A DNA stretch of 64,000 nucleotides from positions 732,939 through 796,938 of the forward strand of contig NZ_JAIHON010000002.1 of assembly GCF_021173675.1 (NCBI RefSeq). Reading direction: 5' to 3'. The stretch is from Streptomyces lincolnensis. GTDB taxonomy: Bacteria; Actinomycetota; Actinomycetes; Streptomycetales; Streptomycetaceae. Under the pieces are notes generated by a model that saw nothing but the letters and a program-made list of their open reading frames with translations, had not been told where the DNA came from and did not search any database. Shown piece by piece: positions 28,731 to 37,849 of the stretch. The translations under genes and the position numbers were made by a program. Within the stretch, counting starts at the first letter, position 1. Each line of letters begins with the position of its first letter.

Positions 28731-30260
28731 CTACTTCACCGCGCGCAGCGCGTTGACGATGCCGTACCCGTAGAAGCCGTTGACACGCTTGCCGCCCTCG
28801 CACACCGCGTCCTGCGTGCCGTCGCCGTCCTGGTCGTAGGAGGCGGGGCAGCCCGGGTTGTCCGCCTGGGCCTTGAGCAGCGCCTGGAGCTGGGCCGGCG
28901 TGGCGAACGGATGCTTCGACTTCAGCAGCGCGGCGACTCCGGCCGCGTGCGGCGAGGCCATCGAGGTGCCCTGGAGGAAGGCGTACGCGCCGTTCGGCAT
29001 CGTGGACAGGATGCGGCCGTCCTTCGACGGCGTGTCCGGCAGCTGGTAGCGCCGGTCACCGCCCGGAGCCGCCACGTCGACGACGCCCTTGCCGTACGTG
29101 GAGTAGTACGACTTGAGGTTCTGCACGCCCGTCGCGCTGACCGTGACGACACCCGGCAGCTGGGTCGGGACGTCGAAGCACTCGTGCGGATCGATGGTCC
29201 GCGTCACCGGCGTGGAGTCGTCCGGGCTGGTGCTGTCGACGATCGCGTCCGAGTCCAGGTCGTGGTTGGAGTTGCCCGCCGACGCCACATTGAGCGTGCC
29301 CTTGCGCTGGGCGTACAGCTGTGCCCTGTTGACCGCGTCGACGATCGCCTTCTGGTCCGGGTCGTCCATGCAGTTGTACAGCCAGGGATCGACGTAGTAG
29401 CTGTTGTTCGTGATCTCCACACCGTGGTCGGCGGCGAACACGAAGGCGCACACGACGCTCTCGGGGTAGAAGAGGCCGTTGTCCGGGTCGCTCACCTTGA
29501 TGCCGGCGACCTTGACGCCGGGGGCGACCCCGGCGACGCCTATGCCGTTGCGGGCCGCGGCTATCTCACCGGCCACATGCGTGCCGTGGTAGTCCTCCGG
29601 GGTGTACGGGCGCCAGGCACCCGCGGCGGTGTCGGCGACGCCGCCGACGCAGTTCGCCGACTGGGACGCGGAGAAGTTCGGGGCGAGGTCGGGGTGGGTG
29701 TCGTCGACACCGGTGTCGATCACGGCGACGGTCACCTTGCGGCTGCCCGGGTTGATCTTCGCGGCCTTGTCCGCGCCGATCGCCCGCAGGTCCCACTGGT
29801 CGGCTTCCAGGGGCTCGCTGTCCGGCACCGCGGCGGAGGCGCTCGCGACCTTGGCGGCCTGCGTCCCGGACAGGAACTGCGCCGCGCCCTCGTCCGTCGT
29901 CCCCGCGGCGGTCAGCGGCGCGGTGCGCGTGGCACCCGCCGACTGCACCCCGCGCACGGCACGCATGGCCTTCGCGAAGTCCGGGTTCGAGGAGTGGGCG
30001 ACGATCACGCCGATCTTGTCGTACGTGGTCACGACCGTGCCGCCGGCCGCGGGAACGGCCCGCTTCACCGACTCGATCGTGCGGCGGTCCACCTTGGTGT
30101 TGACGACATACGCCAGGGCCGGCGCGTCCGCCGTCTGCGTGGCCTTCTCCGCGCTCGGGGCGGCCGAGGCGGCAGCCGGCAGGAAGCCGAGCGAGGCGGT
30201 CAGCGACAGCACCACGGGCACGGCGAGAGCGAGACGCGGTCTGGAACGCAGATGAGGCAT
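28731..30260 (-). CDS. Secreted subtilisin-family (S8) serine protease 2
   Basis: 509 residues, same layout as protease 1: signal peptide (LALAVPVVLSLTASLGFLPAAASA), I9-like propeptide (LAYVVNTKVDRRTIESVKRAVP), catalytic Asp (VAVIDTGVDDTHPDLAP), His (HGTHVAGEIAAARN), Ser (QGTSMASPHAAGVAALL), and a C-terminal YDQDGDGTQDAVCEG loop. The 108-bp gap and close similarity point to tandem duplication. An imperfect palindrome lies 25 bp upstream. Confidence 0.95.
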   Translation of the reverse strand: MPHLRSRPRLALAVPVVLSLTASLGFLPAAASAAPSAEKATQTADAPALAYVVNTKVDRRTIESVKRAVPAAGGTVVTTYDKIGVIVAHSSNPDFAKAMRAVRGVQSAGATRTAPLTAAGTTDEGAAQFLSGTQAAKVASASAAVPDSEPLEADQWDLRAIGADKAAKINPGSRKVTVAVIDTGVDDTHPDLAPNFSASQSANCVGGVADTAAGAWRPYTPEDYHGTHVAGEIAAARNGIGVAGVAPGVKVAGIKVSDPDNGLFYPESVVCAFVFAADHGVEITNNSYYVDPWLYNCMDDPDQKAIVDAVNRAQLYAQRKGTLNVASAGNSNHDLDSDAIVDSTSPDDSTPVTRTIDPHECFDVPTQLPGVVTVSATGVQNLKSYYSTYGKGVVDVAAPGGDRRYQLPDTPSKDGRILSTMPNGAYAFLQGTSMASPHAAGVAALLKSKHPFATPAQLQALLKAQADNPGCPASYDQDGDGTQDAVCEGGKRVNGFYGYGIVNALRAVK

Positions 30261-30284
30261 GGGGTCTCCACTTCATCCAGGAGC

Positions 30285-30306
30285 GTTTCCGGAAATATCC
30301 AGAAAC
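30285..30306 (-). promoter_or_regulatory. Imperfect palindrome upstream of protease 2
   Basis: Arms GTTTCCGGA and TCCAGAAAC (8 of 9 pair) around AATA, 25-46 bp upstream of the start codon. Operator or 5'-UTR hairpin. Confidence 0.4.
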
Positions 30307-30535
30307 GAGACCGGCCCGAGACACAGGTCGCGCTCGGGCAGGTACATGACGGGCAGTGCAGCCCGAAGCTATCTTCCGAAGTCGCTGGCCAGCAATGACT
30401 TCTCCGAGGTGACTTGCGAAAGAAGCCCTCGTTGTTGAACCGGTCCTTGCGCGCCGCCGTGACCTTGGGCAGGGAGCGCGAGGACACTCGCCCCCGATCC
30501 CCGTCACAACCGCACCCGCAACGCGAGGAGACTCC

Positions 30536-30892
30536 GTGGCCACCGACGCACCGCCACCCTCGAAAGAACAACACAAACTCCCCTCCCCCGAGGAGTTCAC
30601 CGAGGTGCACGAGAGCGCGGAGTTCGGTGAACTGCGCCGCTCCTACCGCTCCTTCGCCTTCCCGCTGACCGTCGGCTTCATCGCCTGGTACCTGCTGTAC
30701 GTCCTGCTCTCGAACTACGCGGGCGACTTCATGGGCACCAAGGTCGTCGGCAACATCAACGTGGCGTTCGTCTTCGGTATCGCCCAGTTCGTCACCACCT
30801 TCCTCATCGCCTGGTGGTACTCGCGGCATGCCGCCGCGAAGCTCGACCCCAAGGCCGAGGCCATCAAGACCCGAATGGAGGGCGGCGCATGA
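30536..30892 (+). CDS. DUF485 membrane protein of the acetate-permease operon
   Basis: 118 residues from GTG (GAGGAG upstream). A charged N-terminus with SAEFGELRRSYRSFAFPLTVGFIAWYLLYVLLSNYA, a second helix VAFVFGIAQFVTTFLIAWWYSRHA and a short cytosolic tail: the two-helix DUF485 family that accompanies ActP-type symporters. The stop overlaps the symporter start (ATGA). Confidence 0.93.
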   Translation: MATDAPPPSKEQHKLPSPEEFTEVHESAEFGELRRSYRSFAFPLTVGFIAWYLLYVLLSNYAGDFMGTKVVGNINVAFVFGIAQFVTTFLIAWWYSRHAAAKLDPKAEAIKTRMEGGA

Positions 30893-32517
30893 GCCCCGCG
30901 ATGACCCATGTGCAGCTCGCGGCCAACGAGGCCAGCGAACACCGGCCACTGATCATCACCCTGTTCGCGCTCTTCGTGGTCGCGACCCTCTTCATCACCG
31001 TCTGGGCGGGCCGCCAGACCAAGGACGCCGCGGACTTCTACGCCGGCGGCCGGTCCTTCAGCGCCTTCCAGAACGGCCTCGCCGTCTCCGGCGACTACAT
31101 GTCCGCCGCGTCCTTCCTCGGCATCGCGGGCGCCATCGCCCTCTTCGGATACGACGGCTTCCTGTACTCCATCGGCTTCCTGGTCGCCTGGCTGGTGGCG
31201 CTGCTCCTGGTGGCCGAGCCGCTGAGGAACTCCGGCCGCTACACCATGGGTGACGTCCTCGCGTACCGCATGCGCCAGCGCCCGGTGCGCACGGCGGCCG
31301 GTACGTCCACGATCGTCGTGTCGATCTTCTACCTGCTGGCCCAGATGGCGGGCGCGGGCGTCCTCGTCTCGCTGCTGCTCGGCATCACCTCCGACGCCGG
31401 CAAGATCCTCATCGTCGCCCTCGTCGGCGTCCTGATGATCGTGTACGTCTCCATCGGCGGCATGAAGGGCACCACCTGGGTCCAGATGGTCAAGGCCGTG
31501 CTGCTCATCGGCGGCACCATCCTGATCACCTTCCTGGTGCTGCTGAAGTTCAACTTCAATATCTCCGACCTGCTGGGCACGGCCGCCGAGAACAGCGGCA
31601 AGGGCGCCGCCTTCCTGGAGCCCGGCCTCCAGTACGGCGCGACCGGCACCACCAAGCTGGACTTCATCTCCCTCGGCATCGCCCTGGTCCTCGGCACCGC
31701 CGGTCTGCCGCACATCCTGATCCGCTTCTACACGGTGCCCAACGCCAAGGCCGCCCGGAAGTCCGTGAACTGGGCGATCGGCATCATCGGCGGCTTCTAC
31801 CTGATGACCATCGCGCTCGGCTTCGGCGCCGCCGCACTGATCTCGCAGGACGAGATCATCGCGTCCAACCCGTCCGGCAACACCGCGGCGCCACTGCTCG
31901 CCCTGCATCTGGGCGGCGTGGACTCGGCCTGGGGCGCGATCCTGCTCGCCACCATCTCGGCGGTGGCCTTCGCGACGATCCTGGCGGTCGTCGCCGGCCT
32001 GACCCTGGCCTCGTCCTCGTCGTTCGCGCACGACATCTACGCGAACGTCATCAGGAAGGGCCAGGCCACCGAGAAGGAGGAGGTCAGGGCCGCCCGCCTC
32101 GCGACCATCGGCATCGGCGCCGTCTCCATCCTCCTCGGCGCCCTCGCCCGCGACCTCAACGTCGCCGGCCTGGTCGCCCTGGCCTTCGCGGTCGCGGCCT
32201 CCGCCAACCTGCCGACGATCCTCTACAGCCTGTTCTGGAAGCGGTTCACCACCCAGGGCGCGCTGTGGTCGATCTACGGCGGTCTGATCGTCGCCGTCGG
32301 TCTGGTGCTGTTCTCGCCCGTCGTCTCCGGTGACCCCAAGGCGATGTTCCCCGACGTGGACTTCGCCTGGTTCCCGCTGAAGAACCCGGGCATCATCTCC
32401 ATCCCGTTCGGCTTCCTGATGGGCTGGCTCGGCACCGTCCTGTCCAAGGAGGAGCCCGACGTCAAGAAGTACGCGGAGCTGGAGGTCCGGTCCCTGACCG
32501 GCACCGGCGCCCACTGA
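30889..32517 (+). CDS. Solute:sodium symporter, ActP/MctC-type (acetate/monocarboxylate)
   Basis: 542 residues, about 13 membrane helices. Characteristic strings: DFYAGGRSFSAFQNGLAVSGDYMSAASFLG, GTAGLPHILIRFYTVPNAKAARKSVNWA, and SSSSFAHDIYANVI. Probably Na+-dependent uptake of acetate, pyruvate or propionate. Translationally coupled to the DUF485 gene; a very strong terminator follows. Confidence 0.94.
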   Translation: MSPAMTHVQLAANEASEHRPLIITLFALFVVATLFITVWAGRQTKDAADFYAGGRSFSAFQNGLAVSGDYMSAASFLGIAGAIALFGYDGFLYSIGFLVAWLVALLLVAEPLRNSGRYTMGDVLAYRMRQRPVRTAAGTSTIVVSIFYLLAQMAGAGVLVSLLLGITSDAGKILIVALVGVLMIVYVSIGGMKGTTWVQMVKAVLLIGGTILITFLVLLKFNFNISDLLGTAAENSGKGAAFLEPGLQYGATGTTKLDFISLGIALVLGTAGLPHILIRFYTVPNAKAARKSVNWAIGIIGGFYLMTIALGFGAAALISQDEIIASNPSGNTAAPLLALHLGGVDSAWGAILLATISAVAFATILAVVAGLTLASSSSFAHDIYANVIRKGQATEKEEVRAARLATIGIGAVSILLGALARDLNVAGLVALAFAVAASANLPTILYSLFWKRFTTQGALWSIYGGLIVAVGLVLFSPVVSGDPKAMFPDVDFAWFPLKNPGIISIPFGFLMGWLGTVLSKEEPDVKKYAELEVRSLTGTGAH

Positions 32518-32529
32518 GCACGTCCCCCG

Positions 32530-32565
32530 CGCGGCCGCGTCGTAGTTCTCTACGACGCGGCCGCG
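32530..32565 (+). terminator. Terminator after the symporter
   Basis: 16-bp perfect stem (GCGGCCGCGTCGTAG 32531-32545 pairs with CTACGACGCGGCCGC 32550-32564, plus an outer C-G) and loop TTCT. Confidence 0.85.
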
Positions 32566-32656
32566 TCGTACGTCGTGGGTTCGGGCCCTGTCGATGTCAG
32601 ACGTCTCACGTAGGCTCACAGGTGACGGAAACAGTGTGACGAGGGAGGGGGCCCAC

Positions 32657-33646
32657 GTGCTCATCGACACCTACGGCCGGCAGGCCACCGACCTGAGGGT
32701 CTCGCTGACCGACCGCTGCAATCTGCGGTGCACCTACTGCATGCCCGAGGAGGGCCTGCAGTGGCTGGCCAAGCCCGACCTGCTCACCGACGACGAGATC
32801 GTCCGTCTGATCGACATCGCCGTCACCTCCCTGGGCATCGAGGAGGTCCGCTTCACCGGCGGCGAGCCCCTGCTGCGGCCCGGCCTGGTCGGCATCGTCG
32901 AGCGGGTCGCCGCCCTGGACACGCGCCCCCAGATGTCGCTGACCACCAACGGCATCGGCCTCAAGCGCACCGCGACCGCCCTGAAGACGGCCGGCCTGGA
33001 CCGGGTCAACGTCTCCCTGGACACCCTGCGCCCCGACGTCTTCAAGACCCTCACCCGCCGGGACCGCCACCAGGACGTCCTCGCCGGCCTGGAGGCCGCC
33101 CGGGACGCGGGCCTGACCCCGGTCAAGGTCAACTCGGTCCTGATGCCCGGGCTCAACGAGGACGAGGCCCCGGACCTGCTGGCCTGGGCGGTGGAGCACG
33201 ACTACGAACTGCGCTTCATCGAGCAGATGCCCCTGGACGCCCAGCACGGCTGGAAGCGCGACGGCATGATCACCGCAGGGGACATCCTCACCTCCCTGCG
33301 CACCCGCTTCGAGCTCACCGAGGAGGGTTCCGAGAAGCGCGGCTCGGCCCCCGCCGAGCGCTGGATCGTCGACGGCGGCCCGCATGTGGTCGGGGTCATC
33401 GCCTCCGTCACCCGCCCGTTCTGCGCGGCCTGCGACCGCACCCGGCTCACCGCCGACGGCCAGGTCCGCACCTGCCTGTTCGCCCGCGAGGAGACCGACC
33501 TGCGCGCCGCCCTGCGCTCCGGCGCCGGCGACGAGGAGATCGCCCGCATCTGGCGCCTGGCGATGTGGGGCAAGAAGGCGGGCGCGGGCCTGGACGACCC
33601 GACCTTCGTCCAGCCGGACCGGCCCATGTCGGCGATCGGCGGCTAG
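32657..33646 (+). CDS. moaA: GTP 3',8-cyclase MoaA
   Basis: Radical-SAM enzyme for the first step of molybdopterin synthesis. 329 residues from GTG with GAGGGAGGGG upstream; a longer in-frame start exists at 32594. N-terminal cluster cysteines C21, C25, C28 (CNLRCTYC) and C-terminal cluster C256, C259, C273 (CAACDRT ... RTC). FTGGEPLLR is the SAM-binding GGE motif. The C-terminal GG is present (AIGG). No other moa genes nearby. Confidence 0.96.
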   Translation: MLIDTYGRQATDLRVSLTDRCNLRCTYCMPEEGLQWLAKPDLLTDDEIVRLIDIAVTSLGIEEVRFTGGEPLLRPGLVGIVERVAALDTRPQMSLTTNGIGLKRTATALKTAGLDRVNVSLDTLRPDVFKTLTRRDRHQDVLAGLEAARDAGLTPVKVNSVLMPGLNEDEAPDLLAWAVEHDYELRFIEQMPLDAQHGWKRDGMITAGDILTSLRTRFELTEEGSEKRGSAPAERWIVDGGPHVVGVIASVTRPFCAACDRTRLTADGQVRTCLFAREETDLRAALRSGAGDEEIARIWRLAMWGKKAGAGLDDPTFVQPDRPMSAIGG

Positions 33647-33670
33647 GGGCTGTCCTCCGCCGGACAGACC

Positions 33671-33898
33671 TTAGGAGCCCTCCGGCGCCGTCCAGTCCTC
33701 GAACCTCACCACGTCCTTGAGAAAGCCCCGGACGCCGAGGAACTGCGACAGATGCTCGCGATGCTCCTCGCACGCCAGCCACGTCTTGCGCCGCTCCGGC
33801 GTGTGCAGCTTCGGGTTGTTCCAGGCGAGGACCCACACGGCGGCCGCGCGGCAGCCCTTCGCGGAACAGATCGGGGTATCGGGGTCAGGGACGATCAC
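33671..33898 (-). CDS. Small Cys/His protein of unknown function
   Basis: 75 residues from GTG. ICSAKGCRAAAVWVLAWNNPKLHTPERRKTWLACEEHREHLSQFLGVRGFLKDVVRF: a Cx4C pair and a C-x2-H-x3-H group, which could form a zinc site. From memory it is conserved in Streptomyces, and sometimes mislabelled acetone carboxylase. Convergent with moaA. Confidence 0.72.
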   Translation of the reverse strand: MIVPDPDTPICSAKGCRAAAVWVLAWNNPKLHTPERRKTWLACEEHREHLSQFLGVRGFLKDVVRFEDWTAPEGS

Positions 33899-33948
33899 AG
33901 CCCGACCCTAACCCGATCGGCGCACAAGAAAGCACGCACAAAAGGCGA

Positions 33949-33987
33949 CGCCGAGCAGCCACGGGGGGAGCTGCCCGGCGTCGGTCT
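33949..33987 (-). terminator. Hairpin between DUF3099 gene and the small Cys/His gene
   Basis: Arms GACGCCG-A-GCAGC and GCTGC-C-CGGCGTC pair except one A-C mismatch; loop about 10 nt. The rest of the 240-bp gap (33899-34139) holds nothing I can name. Confidence 0.45.
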
Positions 33988-34139
33988 GTCGCTCCGACGG
34001 GGGATGCGGAGCGCCTACGAAGTATGTCACGGGTAACCCACCGCCCGGCACCGGAACAACATGATTGATCTGAGCTTTTCTTGAGCTTGGTGGGGGCCTG
34101 ACTTCCGCTTCCGGCGCACCCGATACGGATGCGCCATGA

Positions 34140-34562
34140 TCACGCCCGCTCGTGCGGTCCGGAGCGCGCACCGGGTGTCGGATCGGCCCTCACGTCCTCC
34201 GGACCGGGTTCCGCGAAGCCGTCCTGGGGCGCGGCGCCGGCCTCCTCCGCACGCGGCGGGAGGATCATCGGCGGGGTCGGCGCGGTCACGAACGTCGACG
34301 GCAGTGACGGCGCGTTCTCCCGCCCCGCGTTGGCGACCACCACGGCGACATACGGCAGCACCATGCCGAGCACCAGGGCAACGATCGCGACGTGCCGTTC
34401 GACGTTCCACAGGGTGGCCGCGAGGATCACCGCGATCGTGCGGACCGTCATCGAGATGACGTACCGGCGCTGCCGCCCGCGCACATCCTCCTGGAGCCCC
34501 GTCCGGGCTCCGGTGATCCGGAACACCTGGGCGTTGCCGCCGTCATGCTGCTTCCGCATCAC
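34140..34562 (-). CDS. DUF3099 domain membrane protein
   Basis: 140 residues (GTG then ATG, either could start). Motif VFRITGARTGLQEDVRGRQRRYVISM precedes two membrane helices (VRTIAVILAATLW and VAIVALVLGMVLPYVAVVVA), then a Pro-rich acidic tail. This is the DUF3099 architecture of actinobacteria. Function unknown. Confidence 0.85.
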   Translation of the reverse strand: MMRKQHDGGNAQVFRITGARTGLQEDVRGRQRRYVISMTVRTIAVILAATLWNVERHVAIVALVLGMVLPYVAVVVANAGRENAPSLPSTFVTAPTPPMILPPRAEEAGAAPQDGFAEPGPEDVRADPTPGARSGPHERA

Positions 34563-34712
34563 ATTCCACCATCCGCCCGCATCGGCCCCTCCCCGTACCG
34601 CACCAGGTCCGTCCCCCGTCGGGGAACCGGGCCCGGACAGCTCCCACGTTACGCCTGGCCTGCGCCGCCTACGAGACCGGGGCGCCCCGGATCGGGCCGA
34701 TCCGACCGGGCC

Positions 34713-34758
34713 GTAGCGCGTACGGGCGAGGCCGACATGCGGCGTAGCGCGTACGGGC
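34713..34758. repeat. 15-bp direct repeats upstream of the GlsB-like gene
   Basis: GTAGCGCGTACGGGC at 34713-34727 and 34744-34758, 31 bp apart (three helical turns), 47-92 bp before the start codon. Confidence 0.6.
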
Positions 34759-34804
34759 CGACACTGGGCGTAATGCTCACGTCGAGCCGTACAAGGAGGC
34801 AGCC

Positions 34805-35083
34805 ATGGGCTGGTTGTGGGCGATCATCGTCGGATTCGTGCTGGGCCTGATCGCGAAGGCGATCATCCCGGGCAAACAACACAGCCCCCTCTGGCTGACG
34901 ACCATCTTCGGCATGCTGGGAGCCATCGCCGGCAACGCCCTCGCCCGCGCCTTCGGCGTCGACGCGACGTCGGGCATCGACTGGAGCCGCCACGCCTTCC
35001 AGCTCATCGCCGCGGTGGTCATCGTCCTGGTGGGCGACATGCTCTACATGGCGACGCTGGGAAGGAACAAGCAGAGAACCTGA
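34805..35083 (+). CDS. GlsB/YeaQ/YmgE family stress membrane protein
   Basis: 92 residues. Three glycine-rich helices with the family signature WLWAIIVGFVLGLIAKAIIPGKQHSPLWLTTIFGMLGAIAGNALARAFG. Preceded by AAGGAGG. Usually induced by stress; mechanism unknown. Confidence 0.92.
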   Translation: MGWLWAIIVGFVLGLIAKAIIPGKQHSPLWLTTIFGMLGAIAGNALARAFGVDATSGIDWSRHAFQLIAAVVIVLVGDMLYMATLGRNKQRT

Positions 35084-35093
35084 GGGCAGGCGA

Positions 35094-35135
35094 GCGAAGG
35101 GGGCGGTTGCCGATACCGGGAACCGTCCCCTTCGC
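35094..35135. terminator. Bidirectional terminator between glsB-like gene and tyrS
   Basis: GCGAAGGGGGCGGTT pairs with AACCGTCCCCTTCGC (one G-T pair); loop 12 nt. Lies between convergent stops. Confidence 0.75.
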
Positions 35136-35142
35136 GTGTGGC

Positions 35143-36411
35143 TCAGGCGCCCGTGACCTCGACCGCCGCCAGGTTCTTCTTGCCGCGCCGCAGCACCAGC
35201 CACCGCCCGTGCAGCAGCTCGTCCTTCGAGGCGACCGCGTCCTCCGCCGTGACCTTCACGTTGTTCACGTAGGCCCCGCCCTCCTTCACGGTCCGCCGCG
35301 CGGCGGACTTGCTGGCCACGAGACCGACCTCGGCGAACAGGTCGACCACGGGACCGAGCTCGGCGACCCGGACGTGCGGCACCTCCGACAGGGCGGCCGT
35401 CAGCGTCTTGTCGTCCAGCTCCGCCAGCTCGCCCTGCCCGAAGAGCGCGCGGCTCGCGGCGATCACCGCGGCCGTCTGGTCGGCGCCGTGGACCAGGGTC
35501 GTCAGCTCCTCGGCGAGCGCCCGCTGCGCGGCCCGGGCCTGCGGCCGCTCCTCGGTCTGCTGCTCCAGCTCCTCGATCTCCTCGCGGGACCGGAAGCTGA
35601 AGATGCGCAGGAACTTGGAGACGTCCCGGTCGTCCGCGTTCAACCAGAACTGGTAGAAGGCGTACGGCGTGGTCATCTCGGGGTCGAGCCAGACCGTGCC
35701 GGACTCCGTCTTGCCGAACTTGGTGCCGTCGGCCTTGGTGATCAGCGGAGTGGCCAGCGCGTGCACCACGGCGTCGGGCTCGACCCGGTGGATCAGGTCG
35801 GTGCCCGAGGTGAGGTTGCCCCACTGGTCGCTGCCGCCGGTCTGCAGCGTGCAGCCGTGCCTGCGGAACAGCTCCAGGAAGTCCATGCCCTGGAGGATCT
35901 GGTAGCTGAACTCCGTGTAGCCGATGCCCGCGTCGGAGTTGAGCCGCCGGGCGACGGCCTCCTTCGCGATCATCTTGTTGACCCGGAAGTACTTGCCGAC
36001 ATCCCGCAGGAACTCGATGGCCGACAGTCCCTGGGTCCAGTCCAGGTTGTTGACCATGATCGCGGCGTTCGGGCCCTCGAAGTCGAGGAGCGGGGTGATC
36101 TGCCCCCGGAGCCGCTCGACCCACTGGGCCACGACGTCCGGCGAGTTCAGCGTCCGCTCCGCGGTCGGCTTGGGGTCGCCGATCAGGCCCGTCGCACCGC
36201 CCACGAGGCCCAGCGGACGGTTGCCCGCCTGCTGGATCCGGCGCATCGTCAGGATCTGCACGAGGTTGCCGAGGTGCAGGCTGGGCGCGGTCGGGTCGAA
36301 CCCGCAATAGAACGTGACGGGACCGTCCGCGAACGCCTTGCGCATTGCGTCCTCGTCAGTGGAGAGGGCGATCAGCCCGCGCCACTTCAGTTCGTCGACG
36401 ATGTCCGTCAC
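35143..36411 (-). CDS. tyrS: Tyrosyl-tRNA synthetase
   Basis: Charges tRNA-Tyr. 422 residues, class I. HIGH equivalent HLGN at 46-49, KMSKS equivalent KFGKT near 231, tyrosine-binding [14 protein letters not shown], and a C-terminal S4 RNA-binding domain ([21 protein letters not shown]). Full length. No T-box leader visible. Confidence 0.97.
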   Translation of the reverse strand: MTDIVDELKWRGLIALSTDEDAMRKAFADGPVTFYCGFDPTAPSLHLGNLVQILTMRRIQQAGNRPLGLVGGATGLIGDPKPTAERTLNSPDVVAQWVERLRGQITPLLDFEGPNAAIMVNNLDWTQGLSAIEFLRDVGKYFRVNKMIAKEAVARRLNSDAGIGYTEFSYQILQGMDFLELFRRHGCTLQTGGSDQWGNLTSGTDLIHRVEPDAVVHALATPLITKADGTKFGKTESGTVWLDPEMTTPYAFYQFWLNADDRDVSKFLRIFSFRSREEIEELEQQTEERPQARAAQRALAEELTTLVHGADQTAAVIAASRALFGQGELAELDDKTLTAALSEVPHVRVAELGPVVDLFAEVGLVASKSAARRTVKEGGAYVNNVKVTAEDAVASKDELLHGRWLVLRRGKKNLAAVEVTGA

Positions 36412-36454
36412 GGTTCTCGTATCTCCTTGGTTTCGCTCGTAATCAGGTACGAGG

Positions 36455-37849
36455 TTATACGCCCTGACTGACAGAGCTCATATTGAAGTCCGGCACCCGC
36501 AGGGCCGGCATCGCAGCCCTAGTGAACCAGTCGCTCCACTCTCGCGGCAGCGTCTTTTCCGTGCGCCCGGCCTCCGTGGCCCGGCCCAGCAGATCGACCG
36601 GCGACTCGTTGAACCGGAAGTTGTTCACCTCGCCGCTGACCTCGCCGTTCTCGACGAGATAGACGCCGTCCCGGGTCAGGCCGGTGAGCAGCAGCGTGGC
36701 CGGGTCGACCTCGCGGATGTACCAGAGGCAGGTCAGCAGCAGCCCGCGCTCGGTGTTCGCGACCATCTCCTCCAGGGATTTGTCCTCGCCCCCGTCCAGG
36801 ATCAGGTTGTCGATCCCCGGCGCGACCGGCAGCCCGGTCAGGTCCGCGCTGTGCCGGCTGGTCAGCAGACCGCTCAGCTGGCCCTGCCGCACCCACTCGG
36901 TGGCGGACAGCGGCAGCCCGTTGTCGAAGACCGACTGGTCGCCCCCGGAGGAGTGCACGAGCACGAAGGGCGCGGACTCAAGGCCCGGCTCGTTCGGGTC
37001 GCTGCGCAGCGTCAGCGGCAGATCGGTGAGCTTCTCGCCCACGCGCGTGCCGCCGCCCGGCTTGGAGAACACCGTGCGGCCCTCGACCGCGTCCCGGCCC
37101 GACGCCGACCACATCTGGTAGATCAGCAGGTCCGCGACGGCCGTCGGCGGAAGCAGCGTCTCGTACCGCCCGGCGGGCAGCTCGATGCGCCGCTCCGCCC
37201 AGCCGAGCCGGACGGCGAGCTCCGCGTCCAGCGCCGCCGGGTCGACGTCCTTGAAGTCCCGGGTGGAGCGGCCCGCCCACGCCGAGCGGGTGCGGTCCGG
37301 AGACTTGGCGTTCAGCTCCAGCGTGCCGTTCGGCTGGTCGTGCCGCAGCCGCAGCCCCGTCGACGTGCCGAGATAGCTGGAGACCAGCTCGTGGTTGGCG
37401 AAGCCGTACAGCTCCCGACCGCCCGCACGCGCGCGTGCGAAGGCCTCGCCGAGCGCCGGCGCGAAGTCGGCGAACACGGCGGACGAGGTCTCGGCCGGCG
37501 CGTCCGTGAAGTCGGGCGACACCGGTACGCCGGTGACCAGCGGCCGGGCGTCCTCGGCGGGTCCGGCCCCGCGCGCGGCGGCCTCGGCGGCCCGTACCAG
37601 GGGCTCCAGCTCGTCCTCGGTCACGGCCGAGCGGGAGACGACACCGGAGGCGGTGCCCTCCTGGCCGTCGACGGTCGCGACGACCGTGAGGGTCCGCCCG
37701 CGCGTCACGCCGTTCGTGGTCAGCGCGTTGCCCGCCCAGCGCAGGTTGGCGGTCGACTGCTCGTCGGCGATCACCACACAGCCGTCGGCCCGGGACAGCG
37801 CGAGGGCACGCTCGACGATCTCGTACGGCTTGCTGGTGCGGGCGCTCAT
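36455..37849 (-). CDS. TldD/PmbA family protein (TldE-like partner)
   Basis: 464 residues. It lacks the HExxxH motif of its neighbour and fits the non-metal-binding TldE/PmbA subunit: [15 protein letters not shown] and [34 protein letters not shown] at the C-terminus. Start overlaps the upstream gene's stop (ATGA), so the two should form the heteromeric protease in equal amounts. Confidence 0.9.
   Translation of the reverse strand: MSARTSKPYEIVERALALSRADGCVVIADEQSTANLRWAGNALTTNGVTRGRTLTVVATVDGQEGTASGVVSRSAVTEDELEPLVRAAEAAARGAGPAEDARPLVTGVPVSPDFTDAPAETSSAVFADFAPALGEAFARARAGGRELYGFANHELVSSYLGTSTGLRLRHDQPNGTLELNAKSPDRTRSAWAGRSTRDFKDVDPAALDAELAVRLGWAERRIELPAGRYETLLPPTAVADLLIYQMWSASGRDAVEGRTVFSKPGGGTRVGEKLTDLPLTLRSDPNEPGLESAPFVLVHSSGGDQSVFDNGLPLSATEWVRQGQLSGLLTSRHSADLTGLPVAPGIDNLILDGGEDKSLEEMVANTERGLLLTCLWYIREVDPATLLLTGLTRDGVYLVENGEVSGEVNNFRFNESPVDLLGRATEAGRTEKTLPREWSDWFTRAAMPALRVPDFNMSSVSQGV

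Noticed and set aside
28900..30400. 495-codon plus-strand frame over the second protease
   Set aside because: Antisense shadow of a clear subtilase; no motif.
33908..34171. 87-residue open frame on the minus strand
   Set aside because: Low-complexity, overlaps the DUF3099 gene end and the terminator-like hairpin; no start signal.
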